A program made the translations under genes and the position numbers. DNA of 64,000 bases from Pseudomonas indica NBRC 103045 (GTDB taxonomy: Bacteria > Pseudomonadota > Gammaproteobacteria > Pseudomonadales > Pseudomonadaceae). Shown piece after piece: positions 53,479-63,522 of the stretch. Position 1 is the first letter of the stretch; each line of letters opens with the position of its first letter. The notes under the pieces are model-generated. The model ran no database searches, had not been told where the DNA came from, and worked only from the letters and a program-made list of their open reading frames with translations. The stretch covers positions 248,001-312,000 of the forward strand of contig NZ_BDAC01000001.1 in NCBI RefSeq assembly GCF_002091635.1. The letters run 5' to 3'.

Positions 53479-56198
53479 ATGCACCGGCGCTCCGGGCCGA
53501 GGGCCTGAGCCACCACTATGGCGCGCAGCAGGCATTGGAGGATGTCGCCTTCAGCCTGCCCGCGGGGACCCGCTGTGGCCTGATCGGCCCGGATGGCTCC
53601 GGCAAGTCCAGCCTGCTCGGCCTGATCGCCGGTGTGAAACGCCTGCAGCGCGGTCAACTCGAAGTGCTCGGCGGGCCGATCACACAACGCCGCCACCGCG
53701 CCAGCCTGTATCCGCGCATCGCCTTCATGCCCCAGGGACTGGGGCATAACCTGTATCCCGATCTGTCGATCCGCGAAAACATCCACTTCTTTGCCACCTT
53801 GTTCGGCCTGAGTCGCAGCGAACGCGAGTCGCGCATGGCAAGCCTGCTGGCTGCTACCGATCTGGCGCGCTTCGCCGACCGGCCGGCGGGCAAGCTTTCC
53901 GGCGGGATGAAACAGAAGCTCGGCCTCTGCTGCGCGCTGATCCACGAGCCGGACCTGCTGATCCTCGACGAACCGACCACCGGGGTCGACCCGCTGTCCC
54001 GGCGACGCTTCTGGGAACTGGTCGAACGGGTGCGCAGAGAGCGCCCGCAACTGACGCTGCTGGTGGCCACCGCCTACATGGAAGAGGCCGAGCAGTTCGA
54101 GCGCTGCCTGATGCTCGACCGTGGCCGGCTGATCGCCGCCGGGAACACCGCCGAACTGGCGGCGGTCACGAGCAGCGGCCGCCTGGACGATGCCTTCACC
54201 CATTTCCAGGGCGAGCAGGCGAAGCACAGCGAGCCCCTGTACATCCCGCCGCTGGCGACGGATGCCGGCGAGATCGCCATCGAAGCCCGCGACCTGACCC
54301 TGCGATTCGGCGATTTCACGGCGGTGGACAAGGTCAGCTTCGCCATCCGGCGCGGCGAAATCTTCGGCTTCCTTGGCTCCAACGGCTGCGGCAAGACCAC
54401 CACCATGAAGGTGCTCACCGGACTGTTGCCGGCCAGCGAAGGCGAAGCCAGCTTGCTCGGCCGACCGGTGGACGCCAAGGACCTGGCGACGCGCAAGCGG
54501 GTCGGCTTCATGTCGCAGAGCTTTTCCCTGTACGGGGAGCTGAGCGTCCGGCAGAACCTCGAATTGCATGCCCGGCTGTTCGATCTCCCGGCCACCGAAG
54601 GACGCGCCCGCTGTCAGCGATTGATCGAGCGCTTCGGCCTGGCCGAACACGCCACGGAGCGGGCCGGCGAACTGCCGCTCGGGCTGCGCCAGAGGCTGTC
54701 CCTCGCGGTAGCCGTGATCCATGGCCCGGAAGTATTGATCCTCGACGAGCCCACCTCCGGCGTCGACCCAGCGGCCCGCGACGACTTCTGGCGGCTGTTG
54801 GTGGAGTTGTCCCGTGACCAGGGTGTGACGATCTTCCTCTCCACCCATTTCATGAACGAAGCCGAGCGCTGCGACCGCATCTCGCTGATGCACGCCGGCC
54901 GCGTGCTCGCCTGCGATACGCCGGCGGCACTGCAACGGCAGTTCCAGGGGGATTCCCTGGAGGCTGCCTTCGTGCGCTGCCTGGAGCAGGCCCAGCAGAG
55001 CCAGGAACCGGAACCGCCCGCCCGCACCGAATTGCCGACCACCACGCCCACCGCTGCCCAGGTGCGCCACGGTTTCAGCCTGCGCCGCCTGCGCGCCGTG
55101 GCGCGCCGCGAGAGCATGGAGCTGGCGCGGGACCGGGTACGTCTGGCCTTCGCCCTGTTCGGCGCGTTGCTGATGATGGTGATCTTCGGCTACGGCATCT
55201 CCCTGGACGTAGAGAACCTTGCCTTCGCCGCCTTTGATCAGGACCAGTCGCCGCAGAGCCGCGCCTACCTGGAAGCGTTCCGCGGCTCCCGCTACTTCGA
55301 GGAACACGCGCCGATCCGCAGCAACGCCGAACTGCACCGGCGCCTGCAACGCTCGGAGATCAAGCTGGCCCTGGAAATCCCCCCGGGCTTCGGCCGCGAC
55401 CTGTATGCCGGCCGGCAGCCGGAAATCGGCGCCTGGCTCGAGGGCGGCATGCCGTTCCGCGCCGAAACCAGCCGCAACTACGTCGAAGCGGTGCATCAGG
55501 AAAACCTCCAGCGCATGGTCGCCGAAAGCGCCAATGCCTCTGCCGCGTCGCCCCTCGCCAAGCTGGAAACGCGCTTCCGCTACAACCAGGACGTGGTCAG
55601 CGTGAACGCCATCGGTCCGGGCGTGATGGCGCTGATCCTGGTATTCATCCCGGCAATGCTGACGGCGCTCGGCGTGGTCCGCGAGAAGGAACTGGGGTCG
55701 ATCACCAACTTCTACACCACGCCGCTGACCCGCCTGGAATTCCTCATCGGCAAGCAACTCCCCTACATCGCGGTGAGCCTGCTCAACCTGGCCATGCTGG
55801 TGGCGATCAACCGCTGGCTGTTCGGCGTCCCCTTCAAGGGCAGCGCACTGGCACTCGCCGTGGGCGGGCTGCTCTATGTGTTCGCCACCACCGCCCTGGG
55901 CCTGCTGATTTCCGCCTTCACCCGCACGCAGATCGCCGCGATCCTCGGCACCATGATCGTCAGCACCCTGCCGACCATCCAGTTCTCCGGCTTGATCGTT
56001 CCGCGCGCATCGCTGGACGGCGGCGCCGCCCTCATGGGCCAACTGTTCCCGGCCGGCTACTTCCTCGACATCGCCGTCGGCACCTTCACCAAGGCCCTCG
56101 GCCTGCGGGAGCTATGGCCGCAATGCCTGGCCCTGGGCGCCACCTTCCTGATCTTCACCAGCGCAGGCGTGCTCCTGCTGAAGAAGCAGGAGGCCTGA
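53475..56198 (+). CDS. RbbA-type ABC protein: two ATPase domains fused to ABC-2 permease
   Basis: 907 residues. NBD1 (about 5-235): Walker A GPDGSGKSS at 38-46, signature LSGGMKQKLG near 142, Walker B LLILDEPTTGVDP. NBD2 (about 270-490): Walker A GSNGCGKTT near 302-310, signature position reads LPLGLRQRL, a degenerate LSGGQ, Walker B VLILDEPTSGVDP. Permease half (about 550-905) with LMMVIFGYGISLDVEN, GVMALILVFIPAMLTALGVVR and the rest. It may export a drug or envelope component. The first NBD looks canonical; the second has a weak signature. HlyD precedes and permease follows. Confidence 0.92.
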   Translation: MNAPALRAEGLSHHYGAQQALEDVAFSLPAGTRCGLIGPDGSGKSSLLGLIAGVKRLQRGQLEVLGGPITQRRHRASLYPRIAFMPQGLGHNLYPDLSIRENIHFFATLFGLSRSERESRMASLLAATDLARFADRPAGKLSGGMKQKLGLCCALIHEPDLLILDEPTTGVDPLSRRRFWELVERVRRERPQLTLLVATAYMEEAEQFERCLMLDRGRLIAAGNTAELAAVTSSGRLDDAFTHFQGEQAKHSEPLYIPPLATDAGEIAIEARDLTLRFGDFTAVDKVSFAIRRGEIFGFLGSNGCGKTTTMKVLTGLLPASEGEASLLGRPVDAKDLATRKRVGFMSQSFSLYGELSVRQNLELHARLFDLPATEGRARCQRLIERFGLAEHATERAGELPLGLRQRLSLAVAVIHGPEVLILDEPTSGVDPAARDDFWRLLVELSRDQGVTIFLSTHFMNEAERCDRISLMHAGRVLACDTPAALQRQFQGDSLEAAFVRCLEQAQQSQEPEPPARTELPTTTPTAAQVRHGFSLRRLRAVARRESMELARDRVRLAFALFGALLMMVIFGYGISLDVENLAFAAFDQDQSPQSRAYLEAFRGSRYFEEHAPIRSNAELHRRLQRSEIKLALEIPPGFGRDLYAGRQPEIGAWLEGGMPFRAETSRNYVEAVHQENLQRMVAESANASAASPLAKLETRFRYNQDVVSVNAIGPGVMALILVFIPAMLTALGVVREKELGSITNFYTTPLTRLEFLIGKQLPYIAVSLLNLAMLVAINRWLFGVPFKGSALALAVGGLLYVFATTALGLLISAFTRTQIAAILGTMIVSTLPTIQFSGLIVPRASLDGGAALMGQLFPAGYFLDIAVGTFTKALGLRELWPQCLALGATFLIFTSAGVLLLKKQEA

Positions 56199-56199
56199 G

Positions 56200-57318
56200 A
56201 TGGAGAAGCTCGCCCACATTTTTCGCCTCGGCCTGAAAGAACTCACCAGCCTGCGCCACGACAGCGTGCTGCTGTTGTTCATGGTGTATGCCTTCAGTGT
56301 GGCCATCTACATGCCTGCCTCCGGCTCAGTGATCGGTGTGCACAACGCCAGCGTCGCCATCGTCGATGAAGACCACAGCCAGGTTTCCCGGCGACTGGCG
56401 GAAGCCCTGCAACCACCGGAGTTCCAGCCACCCGTTCCAATCGCCTACGAGCGGATCGACCAGACCCTAGACGACGGCGAACACACCTTCGTCATCGACA
56501 TCCCGGCCGGTTTCCAGGCCGATCTGCTGGCCGGGCGCGAACCGGCGATCCAGATCAACGTGGATGCCACCGCCATGAGCCAGGCGTTCATGGGTGCCGG
56601 CTACATCGGCCGGATCTTCCAGCGCGAGCTGGCCGCTTACGGGAGCCGCGGTCAGGCCGCCAGCCAGCAGCCCGTGGCCTTGACCAGCCGCGCGCTGTTC
56701 AACGCCAACCTGGAGAGCGGCTGGTTCCTGGCGATCATCCAGATCGTCAACAACATCACCATTCTCGCCGTGCTGCTCACCGGGACGGCGTTGCTGCGCG
56801 AGCGAGAGCACGGCACCCTCGATCACCTGCTGGTGCTGCCCTTGACCGCGCTGGAAATCATGCTGGCGAAGATCGGCAGCAACGCCCTGGTGGTGGTGTT
56901 CTGCACTTGGCTGTCGCTGGAACTGGTAGTGAAGAAGGCACTGGGCGTGCCCCTGGCCGGATCGATCACGCTGTTCCTGGCAGTCACGGCGCTCTATCTG
57001 TTCGCCTGCACGGCGCTGGGCATCTTCCTCGCCACGCTGGCGCGTTCGATCCCGCAGTTCGGCCTGCTGTCCATCCCGGTAATCATCCCCATGCTGCTGC
57101 TGTCCGGCGGCAGCACGCCGATGGAAAGCATGCCGCAGTGGTTGCAGTGGGTCATGCACGGCTCGCCGTCGACTCACTACGTCAGCCTGTCCACGGCGAT
57201 CCTCTTCCGCGATGCGGGACCGAGCGTGGTGTGGATGAATCTCGCCGCGCTGACGGCGATCGGACTGGCGTTCTTCTTCGTGGCCCTGGCGCGTTTCCGC
57301 AGGAGCCTGGCGGCCTGA
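56200..57318 (+). CDS. ABC-2 type permease subunit (YhhJ-like)
   Basis: 372 residues; start one base after the previous stop. One N-terminal and five C-terminal membrane segments flank a large extracytoplasmic loop (about 50-170), as in ABC-2 permeases. Blocks include FMVYAFSVAIYMPASGSV near 30, REREHGTLDHLLVLPLTALE near 205, and GGSTPMESMPQWLQW near 308. It completes a HlyD-ATPase/permease-permease exporter. Substrate unknown. Confidence 0.92.
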   Translation: MEKLAHIFRLGLKELTSLRHDSVLLLFMVYAFSVAIYMPASGSVIGVHNASVAIVDEDHSQVSRRLAEALQPPEFQPPVPIAYERIDQTLDDGEHTFVIDIPAGFQADLLAGREPAIQINVDATAMSQAFMGAGYIGRIFQRELAAYGSRGQAASQQPVALTSRALFNANLESGWFLAIIQIVNNITILAVLLTGTALLREREHGTLDHLLVLPLTALEIMLAKIGSNALVVVFCTWLSLELVVKKALGVPLAGSITLFLAVTALYLFACTALGIFLATLARSIPQFGLLSIPVIIPMLLLSGGSTPMESMPQWLQWVMHGSPSTHYVSLSTAILFRDAGPSVVWMNLAALTAIGLAFFFVALARFRRSLAA

Positions 57319-57329
57319 GCAGTCCGGGT

Positions 57330-57740
57330 TTACTGGATGATCAGGTTGTTGAACAGCAGGTCATCCACCAACGGCTTGCCTTCCTCCTGCTCCAGCACTT
57401 GCTGGACCTGCTTCAGCGCTTCCTGGCGCAGCTTTTCCTTGGCCTCGACGCTGCCCAGGGTTTCATCGGTCTGCTGGGAAAACAGCATCACCAGTTGGTT
57501 GCGGATCAGTGGTTCGTGATGCTCGACCCTGGCCGCCGCTTCGGTGCTGGAGACGCGCAGCGAGACGTCCGCCTTGAAGTATTTCAACCGGGGCCCCGAG
57601 CCATAGTTGCCCACCAGCGCCGGCGACAGGCTGACGTAGGAGACTTGCGGCGCATTCTCTCCATTCTCTTCGGCCTTTTCCTCGGCCAGGGCCGCAAAAG
57701 GCAGCGACAGAGCGAACAGCAGGGCGATCAGGCTTTTCAC
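57330..57740 (-). CDS. FliL-like secreted or membrane-anchored protein
   Basis: 136 residues from GTG at 57740 with GAGGA 9 bases upstream. A signal-type start, KSLIALLFALSLPFAALAEE. The body has the FliL fold (YVSLSPALVGNYGSGPRLKYFKADVSL split in two, HHEPLIRNQLVMLFSQQTDETLGS) and C-terminal VDDLLFNNLIIQ. True FliL is anchored and placed near the motor; this one lies far from flagellar genes, so it is probably a paralogue. The gene is monocistronic and divergent from qor. Confidence 0.85.
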   Translation of the reverse strand: MKSLIALLFALSLPFAALAEEKAEENGENAPQVSYVSLSPALVGNYGSGPRLKYFKADVSLRVSSTEAAARVEHHEPLIRNQLVMLFSQQTDETLGSVEAKEKLRQEALKQVQQVLEQEEGKPLVDDLLFNNLIIQ

Positions 57741-57898
57741 GTAAACGATTCCTCGATGGCGTGTGGCCAAGCATACCCAGTGCGACGCCGGCACCCAAGC
57801 CCGGAGCTTATGCAGGTTCATCAGGCGGGGCCATGCTCGTTGACCCCACCCCTCGCCCACCTACACTGCCGGGTCATAACAAAACAAAGGAACCGCCC

Positions 57899-58876
57899 AT
57901 GAAAGCCGTGCTGTGCAAAGCCTTCGGCCCCGCCGAAAGCCTGGTGCTGGAAGACATCTCCAGCCCCGAACCGAAGAAGAACGAAATCCTCCTGGAGGTA
58001 TACGCCGCCGGGGTCAACTTCCCGGATACGCTGATCATCGAGGGCAAATACCAGTTCAAGCCGCCCTTCCCCTTCTCCCCCGGCGGCGAGGCGGCCGGCG
58101 TGGTCGCGGCGGTCGGCGAGAAGGTCCAACACGTCAAGCCCGGCGACCGGGTGATGGCCTTGACCGGCTGGGGCAGCTTCGCCGAACAGGTGGCCGTGCC
58201 CGGCTACAACGTGATGCCGATCCCCGCCGGGATGGACTTCGAGACCGCAGCGGCCTTCGGCATGACCTATGGCACCTCCATGCACGCACTCAAGCAGCGC
58301 GCCAACCTGCAACCGGGCGAAACCCTGTTGGTGCTCGGCGCTTCCGGTGGCGTCGGGCTGGCCGCGGTAGAGATCGGCAAGGCCATGGGCGCCCGGGTGA
58401 TCGCTGCCGCCAGCAGCGCGGAAAAACTGGAAGTCGCCAAGCGGGCCGGCGCGGACGAGTTGATCGACTACTCGGCGAGCAGCCTCAAGGAAGAAGTGAA
58501 GAAGCTCACCGGCGGCCAGGGCGCCGATGTGATCTACGATCCGGTGGGCGGCGACCTGTTCGACGAGGCCATCCGCAGCATCGCCTGGAACGGCCGCCTG
58601 CTGGTGGTCGGCTTCGCCAGCGGGCGCATCCCCGAACTGCCGGTGAACCTGGCATTGCTCAAGGGTGCCGCGGTGGTCGGCGTATTCTGGGGCTCGTTCG
58701 CCCAGCGCCAGCCGCAGGACAACCTGGCCAACTTCCAGCAGCTATTCGCCTGGCATGCCGAAGGCAAGTTGAAGCCGCTGGTGTCCCAGACCTTCCCGCT
58801 GGAACGGGCGGCCGACGCCATCAATGCCCTGGGCCAGCGCAAGGCCGTGGGCAAGGTCGTCGTCAAAATACGTTGA
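57899..58876 (+). CDS. NADPH:quinone oxidoreductase family protein
   Basis: 325 residues from ATG at 57899, with AAAGGA 7 bases upstream. GroES-like part (1-125) then the NADPH-binding loop LVLGASGGVGLAAVEIGK near 145. FSPGGEAAGVVAAVGE and IRSIAWNGRLLVVGFASGRIPELP are as in the family. It reduces quinones or enals. Alone, followed by a heptamer repeat and the convergent Fre-like gene. Confidence 0.9.
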   Translation: MKAVLCKAFGPAESLVLEDISSPEPKKNEILLEVYAAGVNFPDTLIIEGKYQFKPPFPFSPGGEAAGVVAAVGEKVQHVKPGDRVMALTGWGSFAEQVAVPGYNVMPIPAGMDFETAAAFGMTYGTSMHALKQRANLQPGETLLVLGASGGVGLAAVEIGKAMGARVIAAASSAEKLEVAKRAGADELIDYSASSLKEEVKKLTGGQGADVIYDPVGGDLFDEAIRSIAWNGRLLVVGFASGRIPELPVNLALLKGAAVVGVFWGSFAQRQPQDNLANFQQLFAWHAEGKLKPLVSQTFPLERAADAINALGQRKAVGKVVVKIR

Positions 58877-58909
58877 AGCAAGCGGGCACAGAGTGAGGAC
58901 CGACCTCAC

Positions 58910-58962
58910 TCTGTCGTCAAACACCCGCTTTGACTTGTCGCTTGAGGCTTATAGCTTGAGGC
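58910..58962. repeat. half of a heptamer fold-back element, between convergent genes
   Basis: The complement of 58926-58962 reads as degenerate heptads AAGCCTC, AAGCTAT, AAGCCTC, AAGCGAC. Only the right half of the element seen at 42508 and 44348 is present; the left array is missing or decayed. It begins just after the quinone oxidoreductase stop and runs to the stop of the reductase. Confidence 0.5.
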
Positions 58963-59928
58963 TTACCGAGGTGCATAAGCAAACACGTCGGCCCGCATCT
59001 GGTGGGCGTCCATTCCGGCTTCCACCAGGGCGTCCAGCGTCGCGTAGACCATTGCCGGCGAGCCGCTGGCGTAGACGTGCAAGGGCTTGAGGTCCTTGAA
59101 GTCCTCGCGCACCGCCTCGTGCAGCATTCCGCAGCGCCCGTCCCAGCCGCAGGCATCGCTGACCACCTTGTGCAAGTGCAGATTGGGCAGGCTCCGCCAC
59201 TCGTCCCAGTGCGACAACTGGTAGAAATCCTCGGGCCGACGCACGCCCCAGTACAGATGCACCGGGTGGGCGAAGCCGGCGGCGCGGCAGTATTCGATCA
59301 GGCTGTGCATCTGCGCCATGCCGGTCCCGGCGGCGATCAGCACCAGCGGGCCGTCCGGCAGTTCGGCAAGGTGGGTGTCGCCGAACGGCAGCTGGACGCG
59401 TGCCATGCCGTCGCGGCGCAACTGCTCGATCAAGCGGATCGCGCTGGGTTCGCGGGCCAGGATGTGCAACTCCAGTTCGCGGCCGGACAAGGGCGAGGAA
59501 GCCAGGGAGAATGCCGACGACTCACCGTCGTCCCGCCGTAGCAACAGGTATTGCCCGGCGTGGTAGCGGGGCGGCTTGCCGGCCGGGGTACGCAGGCAGA
59601 CGCGGTACACGTCGCCACCCACGTTGCGGCATTCGGACACCTGGCAGCTCAGCTCGCGCACCGGCAGCTCGCCGGGCGCCATCACGCCGTCCCAGTGCAG
59701 CACACAGTCTTCCAGGGGCTCGGCAATGCAGGTGAATAGCTCGCCATGATCCAGCGCCACGCCGTTCTGCCGCACGCGCCCCTCCACCAGCAGCGCGGCG
59801 CAGACGTGGCAGTTGCCGTTACGGCAGCTTTGCGGGCAGTCGTAGCCAAGGCGCCGGGTGGCATCCAGGATGCGCTCGCCGGGTCGTACCTCCAGCACCG
59901 CGCCGGAGGGTTGCAAGGTCACTTTCAT
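58963..59928 (-). CDS. ferredoxin-type FAD reductase (Fre / AscD-like)
   Basis: 321 residues from ATG at 59928. N-terminal 2Fe-2S ferredoxin domain (about 1-88) with cysteine set CPQSCRNGNCHVC and a fourth Cys in LFTCIA. FAD domain has YHAGQYLLLRR and FSLASSPLSG. NAD domain has LVLIAAGTGMAQMHSLIEY and VYASGSPAMV. It transfers electrons from NAD(P)H to FMN or iron-sulfur acceptors. It follows ubiD on the same strand with a 68-base gap; in E. coli ubiD is next to fre. Confidence 0.9.
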   Translation of the reverse strand: MKVTLQPSGAVLEVRPGERILDATRRLGYDCPQSCRNGNCHVCAALLVEGRVRQNGVALDHGELFTCIAEPLEDCVLHWDGVMAPGELPVRELSCQVSECRNVGGDVYRVCLRTPAGKPPRYHAGQYLLLRRDDGESSAFSLASSPLSGRELELHILAREPSAIRLIEQLRRDGMARVQLPFGDTHLAELPDGPLVLIAAGTGMAQMHSLIEYCRAAGFAHPVHLYWGVRRPEDFYQLSHWDEWRSLPNLHLHKVVSDACGWDGRCGMLHEAVREDFKDLKPLHVYASGSPAMVYATLDALVEAGMDAHQMRADVFAYAPR

Positions 59929-59965
59929 CGTTCTTCTCGTCGCTCGGCTCTCATGGCCGATGCCG

Positions 59966-59985
59966 GGCGCCGGCGAACCGGCGCC
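59966..59985 (-). terminator. hairpin between ubiD and the reductase gene
   Basis: Perfect 8-base stem GGCGCCGG/CCGGCGCC, loop TTCG on the minus strand, 11 bases beyond the ubiD stop. There is no T run. It may partly end or stabilise the ubiD transcript before the reductase gene. Confidence 0.5.
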
Positions 59986-59996
59986 TGTCGGGTGAA

Positions 59997-61463
59997 TCAA
60001 TCGATATCCAGGCTGGCCCAGAGTTCGTCGACGCGGCGTTTGACCGCCTCATCCTGAACGATAGCCCGCCCCCACTCCCGGTTGGTCTCGCCCGGCCATT
60101 TATGCGTCGCGTCCAGGCCCATCTTCGAGCCGAGCCCGGAAACCGGCGAGGCGAAATCGAGGTAGTCGATCGGCGTGTTGTCGATCAGCACCGTATCGCG
60201 CTTGGGGTCCATGCGCGTGGTGATGGCCCAGATCACATCGTTCCAGTCGCGCGCGTTGACGTCGTCGTCGGTGACTATGACGAACTTGGTGTACATGAAC
60301 TGTCGCAAAAACGACCAGACACCCAGCATCACGCGCTTGGCGTGCCCCGGATACTGCTTCTTCATGGTCACCACCGCCATGCGGTAGGAACAGCCTTCCG
60401 GGGGCAGGTAGAAGTCGGTGATCTCGGGGAATTGCTTCTGCAGGATGGGCACGAAGACTTCGTTCAGCGCCACGCCGAGGATCGCCGGCTCGTCCGGCGG
60501 ACGCCCGGTGTAGGTGCTGTGGTAGATCGGATCGCGGCGGCGGGTGATGCGTTCAACGGTAAATACCGGGAAACGGTCGACTTCGTTGTAGTAGCCGGTA
60601 TGGTCGCCGTAAGGCCCTTCGTCGGCCATTTCGCCCGGATGGATCACCCCTTCGAGAACGATCTCGGCGCTGGCCGGCACTTGCAAATCGCTGCCACGCG
60701 CCTTGACCAGTTCGGTGCGATGGCCGCGCAGCAGGCCGGCAAAGGCATATTCGGACAGGGTGTCCGGCACGGGAGTGACGGCACCGAGAATGGTCGCCGG
60801 GTCGGCTCCCAGCGCCACGCAGACCGGGTAAGGCTTGTCCGGGTGCTTCTGGCACCACTCGCGGTAATCCAGCGCACCGCCACGGTGGCTGAGCCAGCGC
60901 ATGATCACCTTGTTGCGGCCGATCACCTGCTGACGGTAGATGCCGAGGTTCTGCCGCTCCTTGTTGGGCCCCTTGGTGATGGTCAGGCCCCAGGTAATCA
61001 GCGGTCCGACGTCGCCCGGCCAGCAGGTCTGCACCGGCAGCTTCGACAGGTCGACATCGTCGCCCTCCTCGATTACCTCCTGGCACAGCGCATCCTTGAG
61101 GACCTTGGGCGCCATCGACAGTACCTTGCGGTAGATCGGCAGCTTGGACCAGGCGTCCTTGAGCCCTTTCGGCGGCTCAGGCTCCTTTAGGAAGGCCAGC
61201 AGCTTGCCGATCTCGCGAAGCTCGCCGACATCCTCCGCGCCCATGCCCAGGGCGACCCGCTCGGGCGTACCGAACAGGTTGCCGAGCACCGGAATGGTGT
61301 AACCCGTGGGGTTTTCGAACAGCAGCGCCGGCCCGCGCTTGCGCAGGGTCCGGTCGCAGATTTCGGTCATCTCCAGCACCGGCGAAACCGGTGCGGCAAC
61401 ACGCTTCAATTCGCCGCGCTGTTCCAGGGCACTGATAAAGTCGCGCAGATCGCGATACTGCAT
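59997..61463 (-). CDS. ubiD: 3-polyprenyl-4-hydroxybenzoate decarboxylase
   Basis: 488 residues from ATG at 61463 ([20 protein letters not shown]). It uses prenylated FMN to decarboxylate the ubiquinone precursor. Conserved sites: [19 protein letters not shown] near 175, the catalytic E-x-x-E/D region in [18 protein letters not shown] near 280-290, and [20 protein letters not shown] near 395. It lies between rho and the reductase gene. The product of ubiX is needed to make its cofactor but is not in this window. Confidence 0.96.
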   Translation of the reverse strand: MQYRDLRDFISALEQRGELKRVAAPVSPVLEMTEICDRTLRKRGPALLFENPTGYTIPVLGNLFGTPERVALGMGAEDVGELREIGKLLAFLKEPEPPKGLKDAWSKLPIYRKVLSMAPKVLKDALCQEVIEEGDDVDLSKLPVQTCWPGDVGPLITWGLTITKGPNKERQNLGIYRQQVIGRNKVIMRWLSHRGGALDYREWCQKHPDKPYPVCVALGADPATILGAVTPVPDTLSEYAFAGLLRGHRTELVKARGSDLQVPASAEIVLEGVIHPGEMADEGPYGDHTGYYNEVDRFPVFTVERITRRRDPIYHSTYTGRPPDEPAILGVALNEVFVPILQKQFPEITDFYLPPEGCSYRMAVVTMKKQYPGHAKRVMLGVWSFLRQFMYTKFVIVTDDDVNARDWNDVIWAITTRMDPKRDTVLIDNTPIDYLDFASPVSGLGSKMGLDATHKWPGETNREWGRAIVQDEAVKRRVDELWASLDID

Positions 61464-61546
61464 GCTTGAGCCTCTCGAGGCGTGCAGGTCGGGGCGCAAA
61501 GTTTAGCGCCGAACGAGGTTATTCAGAAGGACAGTGCAGAAATGCA

Positions 61547-61568
61547 AAGGCCGGGAATACCCGGCCTT
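61547..61568 (-). terminator. rho-independent terminator of rho
   Basis: Perfect 9-base stem AAGGCCGGG/CCCGGCCTT with loop AATA on the plus strand (TATT on the minus), followed by TTGCATTT. It lies about 18 bases beyond the rho stop codon. Confidence 0.8.
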
Positions 61569-61585
61569 CGACAGTTCCGAAAAAC

Positions 61586-62845
<1,260 letters not shown>

Positions 62846-63034
62846 AAATGATTAAGGTATGAGGGAATAAGAAAGCGTTGAGCTTGGGAAGCCGCGCCGC
62901 AAGGAATGGCGACAGGATCGCTGTACTTATTCGAAGAGGGTGCGTTGGCGACGGCATGCAGAGGGCGGCGGAAGGAACCGCTGCAGGCCCGAATGTAACA
63001 CCGGAGCAACGGAGCGTCTAGTCTCGCGCCAAAG
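62846..63034. other. rho leader region
   Basis: The 189 bases between the trxA terminator and the rho ATG hold no gene. The last 25 bases on the minus strand (ending CATACCTTAATCATTT before ATG) are AT-rich and have no ribosome binding site that pairs well with 16S rRNA. A -10-like TACATT lies near 62994-62999, but spacing to a -35 is poor. Rho leaders are autoregulated in other bacteria, but I see no specific rut-like C-rich segment that can be named. Confidence 0.3.
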
Positions 63035-63066
63035 AAAAAACCCCGCGCAAAGGCGGGGCTTTTTTC
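63035..63066 (-). terminator. rho-independent terminator of trxA
   Basis: On the minus strand AAAAAAGCCCCGCC, loop, GCGGGGTTTTTTC: a stem with the T run six long, 10 bases after the trxA stop codon. A matching A run on the other side makes it work in either direction. Confidence 0.88.
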
Positions 63067-63075
63067 GCACAGCAA

Positions 63076-63402
63076 TCAGATGTTGCTGTCGAGGAAGGCG
63101 GCCAACTGGGACTTGGACAGGGCGCCCACCTTGGTGGCTTCGACGTTGCCGCTCTTGAACAGCATCAGCGTCGGGATGCCGCGCACGCCGTACTTCGGCG
63201 GGGTTTCCTGGTTCTCGTCGATGTTCAGCTTGCAGACCTTCAGCTTGCCTTGATAGTCCTTGGCGATTTCGTCCAGGACCGGGGCGATCATCTTGCACGG
63301 GCCACACCACTCAGCCCAGTAGTCGACCAGCACCGGACCATCGGCCTTGAGCACGTCCTGCTCGAAGCTGGCGTCGCTGACGTTGGTGATGAATTCGCTC
63401 AT
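63076..63402 (-). CDS. trxA: thioredoxin 1
   Basis: 108 residues. Active site [21 protein letters not shown] with the WCGPC motif near 32-36; [20 protein letters not shown] near the C-terminus. GGAGA ribosome binding site lies 8 bases before the ATG. It reduces disulfides in cytoplasmic proteins. Next to rho, as in P. aeruginosa. Confidence 0.97.
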   Translation of the reverse strand: MSEFITNVSDASFEQDVLKADGPVLVDYWAEWCGPCKMIAPVLDEIAKDYQGKLKVCKLNIDENQETPPKYGVRGIPTLMLFKSGNVEATKVGALSKSQLAAFLDSNI

Positions 63403-63522
63403 GGAAATTCTCCGTGGTTCGGATGCAAAAAGTGAAAGCCATCATAGCCCGGCTTGATCGCGACCGAAAGCGTCGGGCGATTGAGCCTTTCTATCGTCTG
63501 ATTAGAAGCCTGCCCACCCCAT

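Noticed and set aside
53430-56042. 870-codon open frame antisense to the RbbA-type gene
   Set aside because: Low-complexity Q/G/R-rich translation with no domains; typical antisense shadow of a high-GC gene.
57330-57740. flagellar fliL itself
   Set aside because: It has a cleavable-type signal and lies far from flagellar genes; FliL-like family only.
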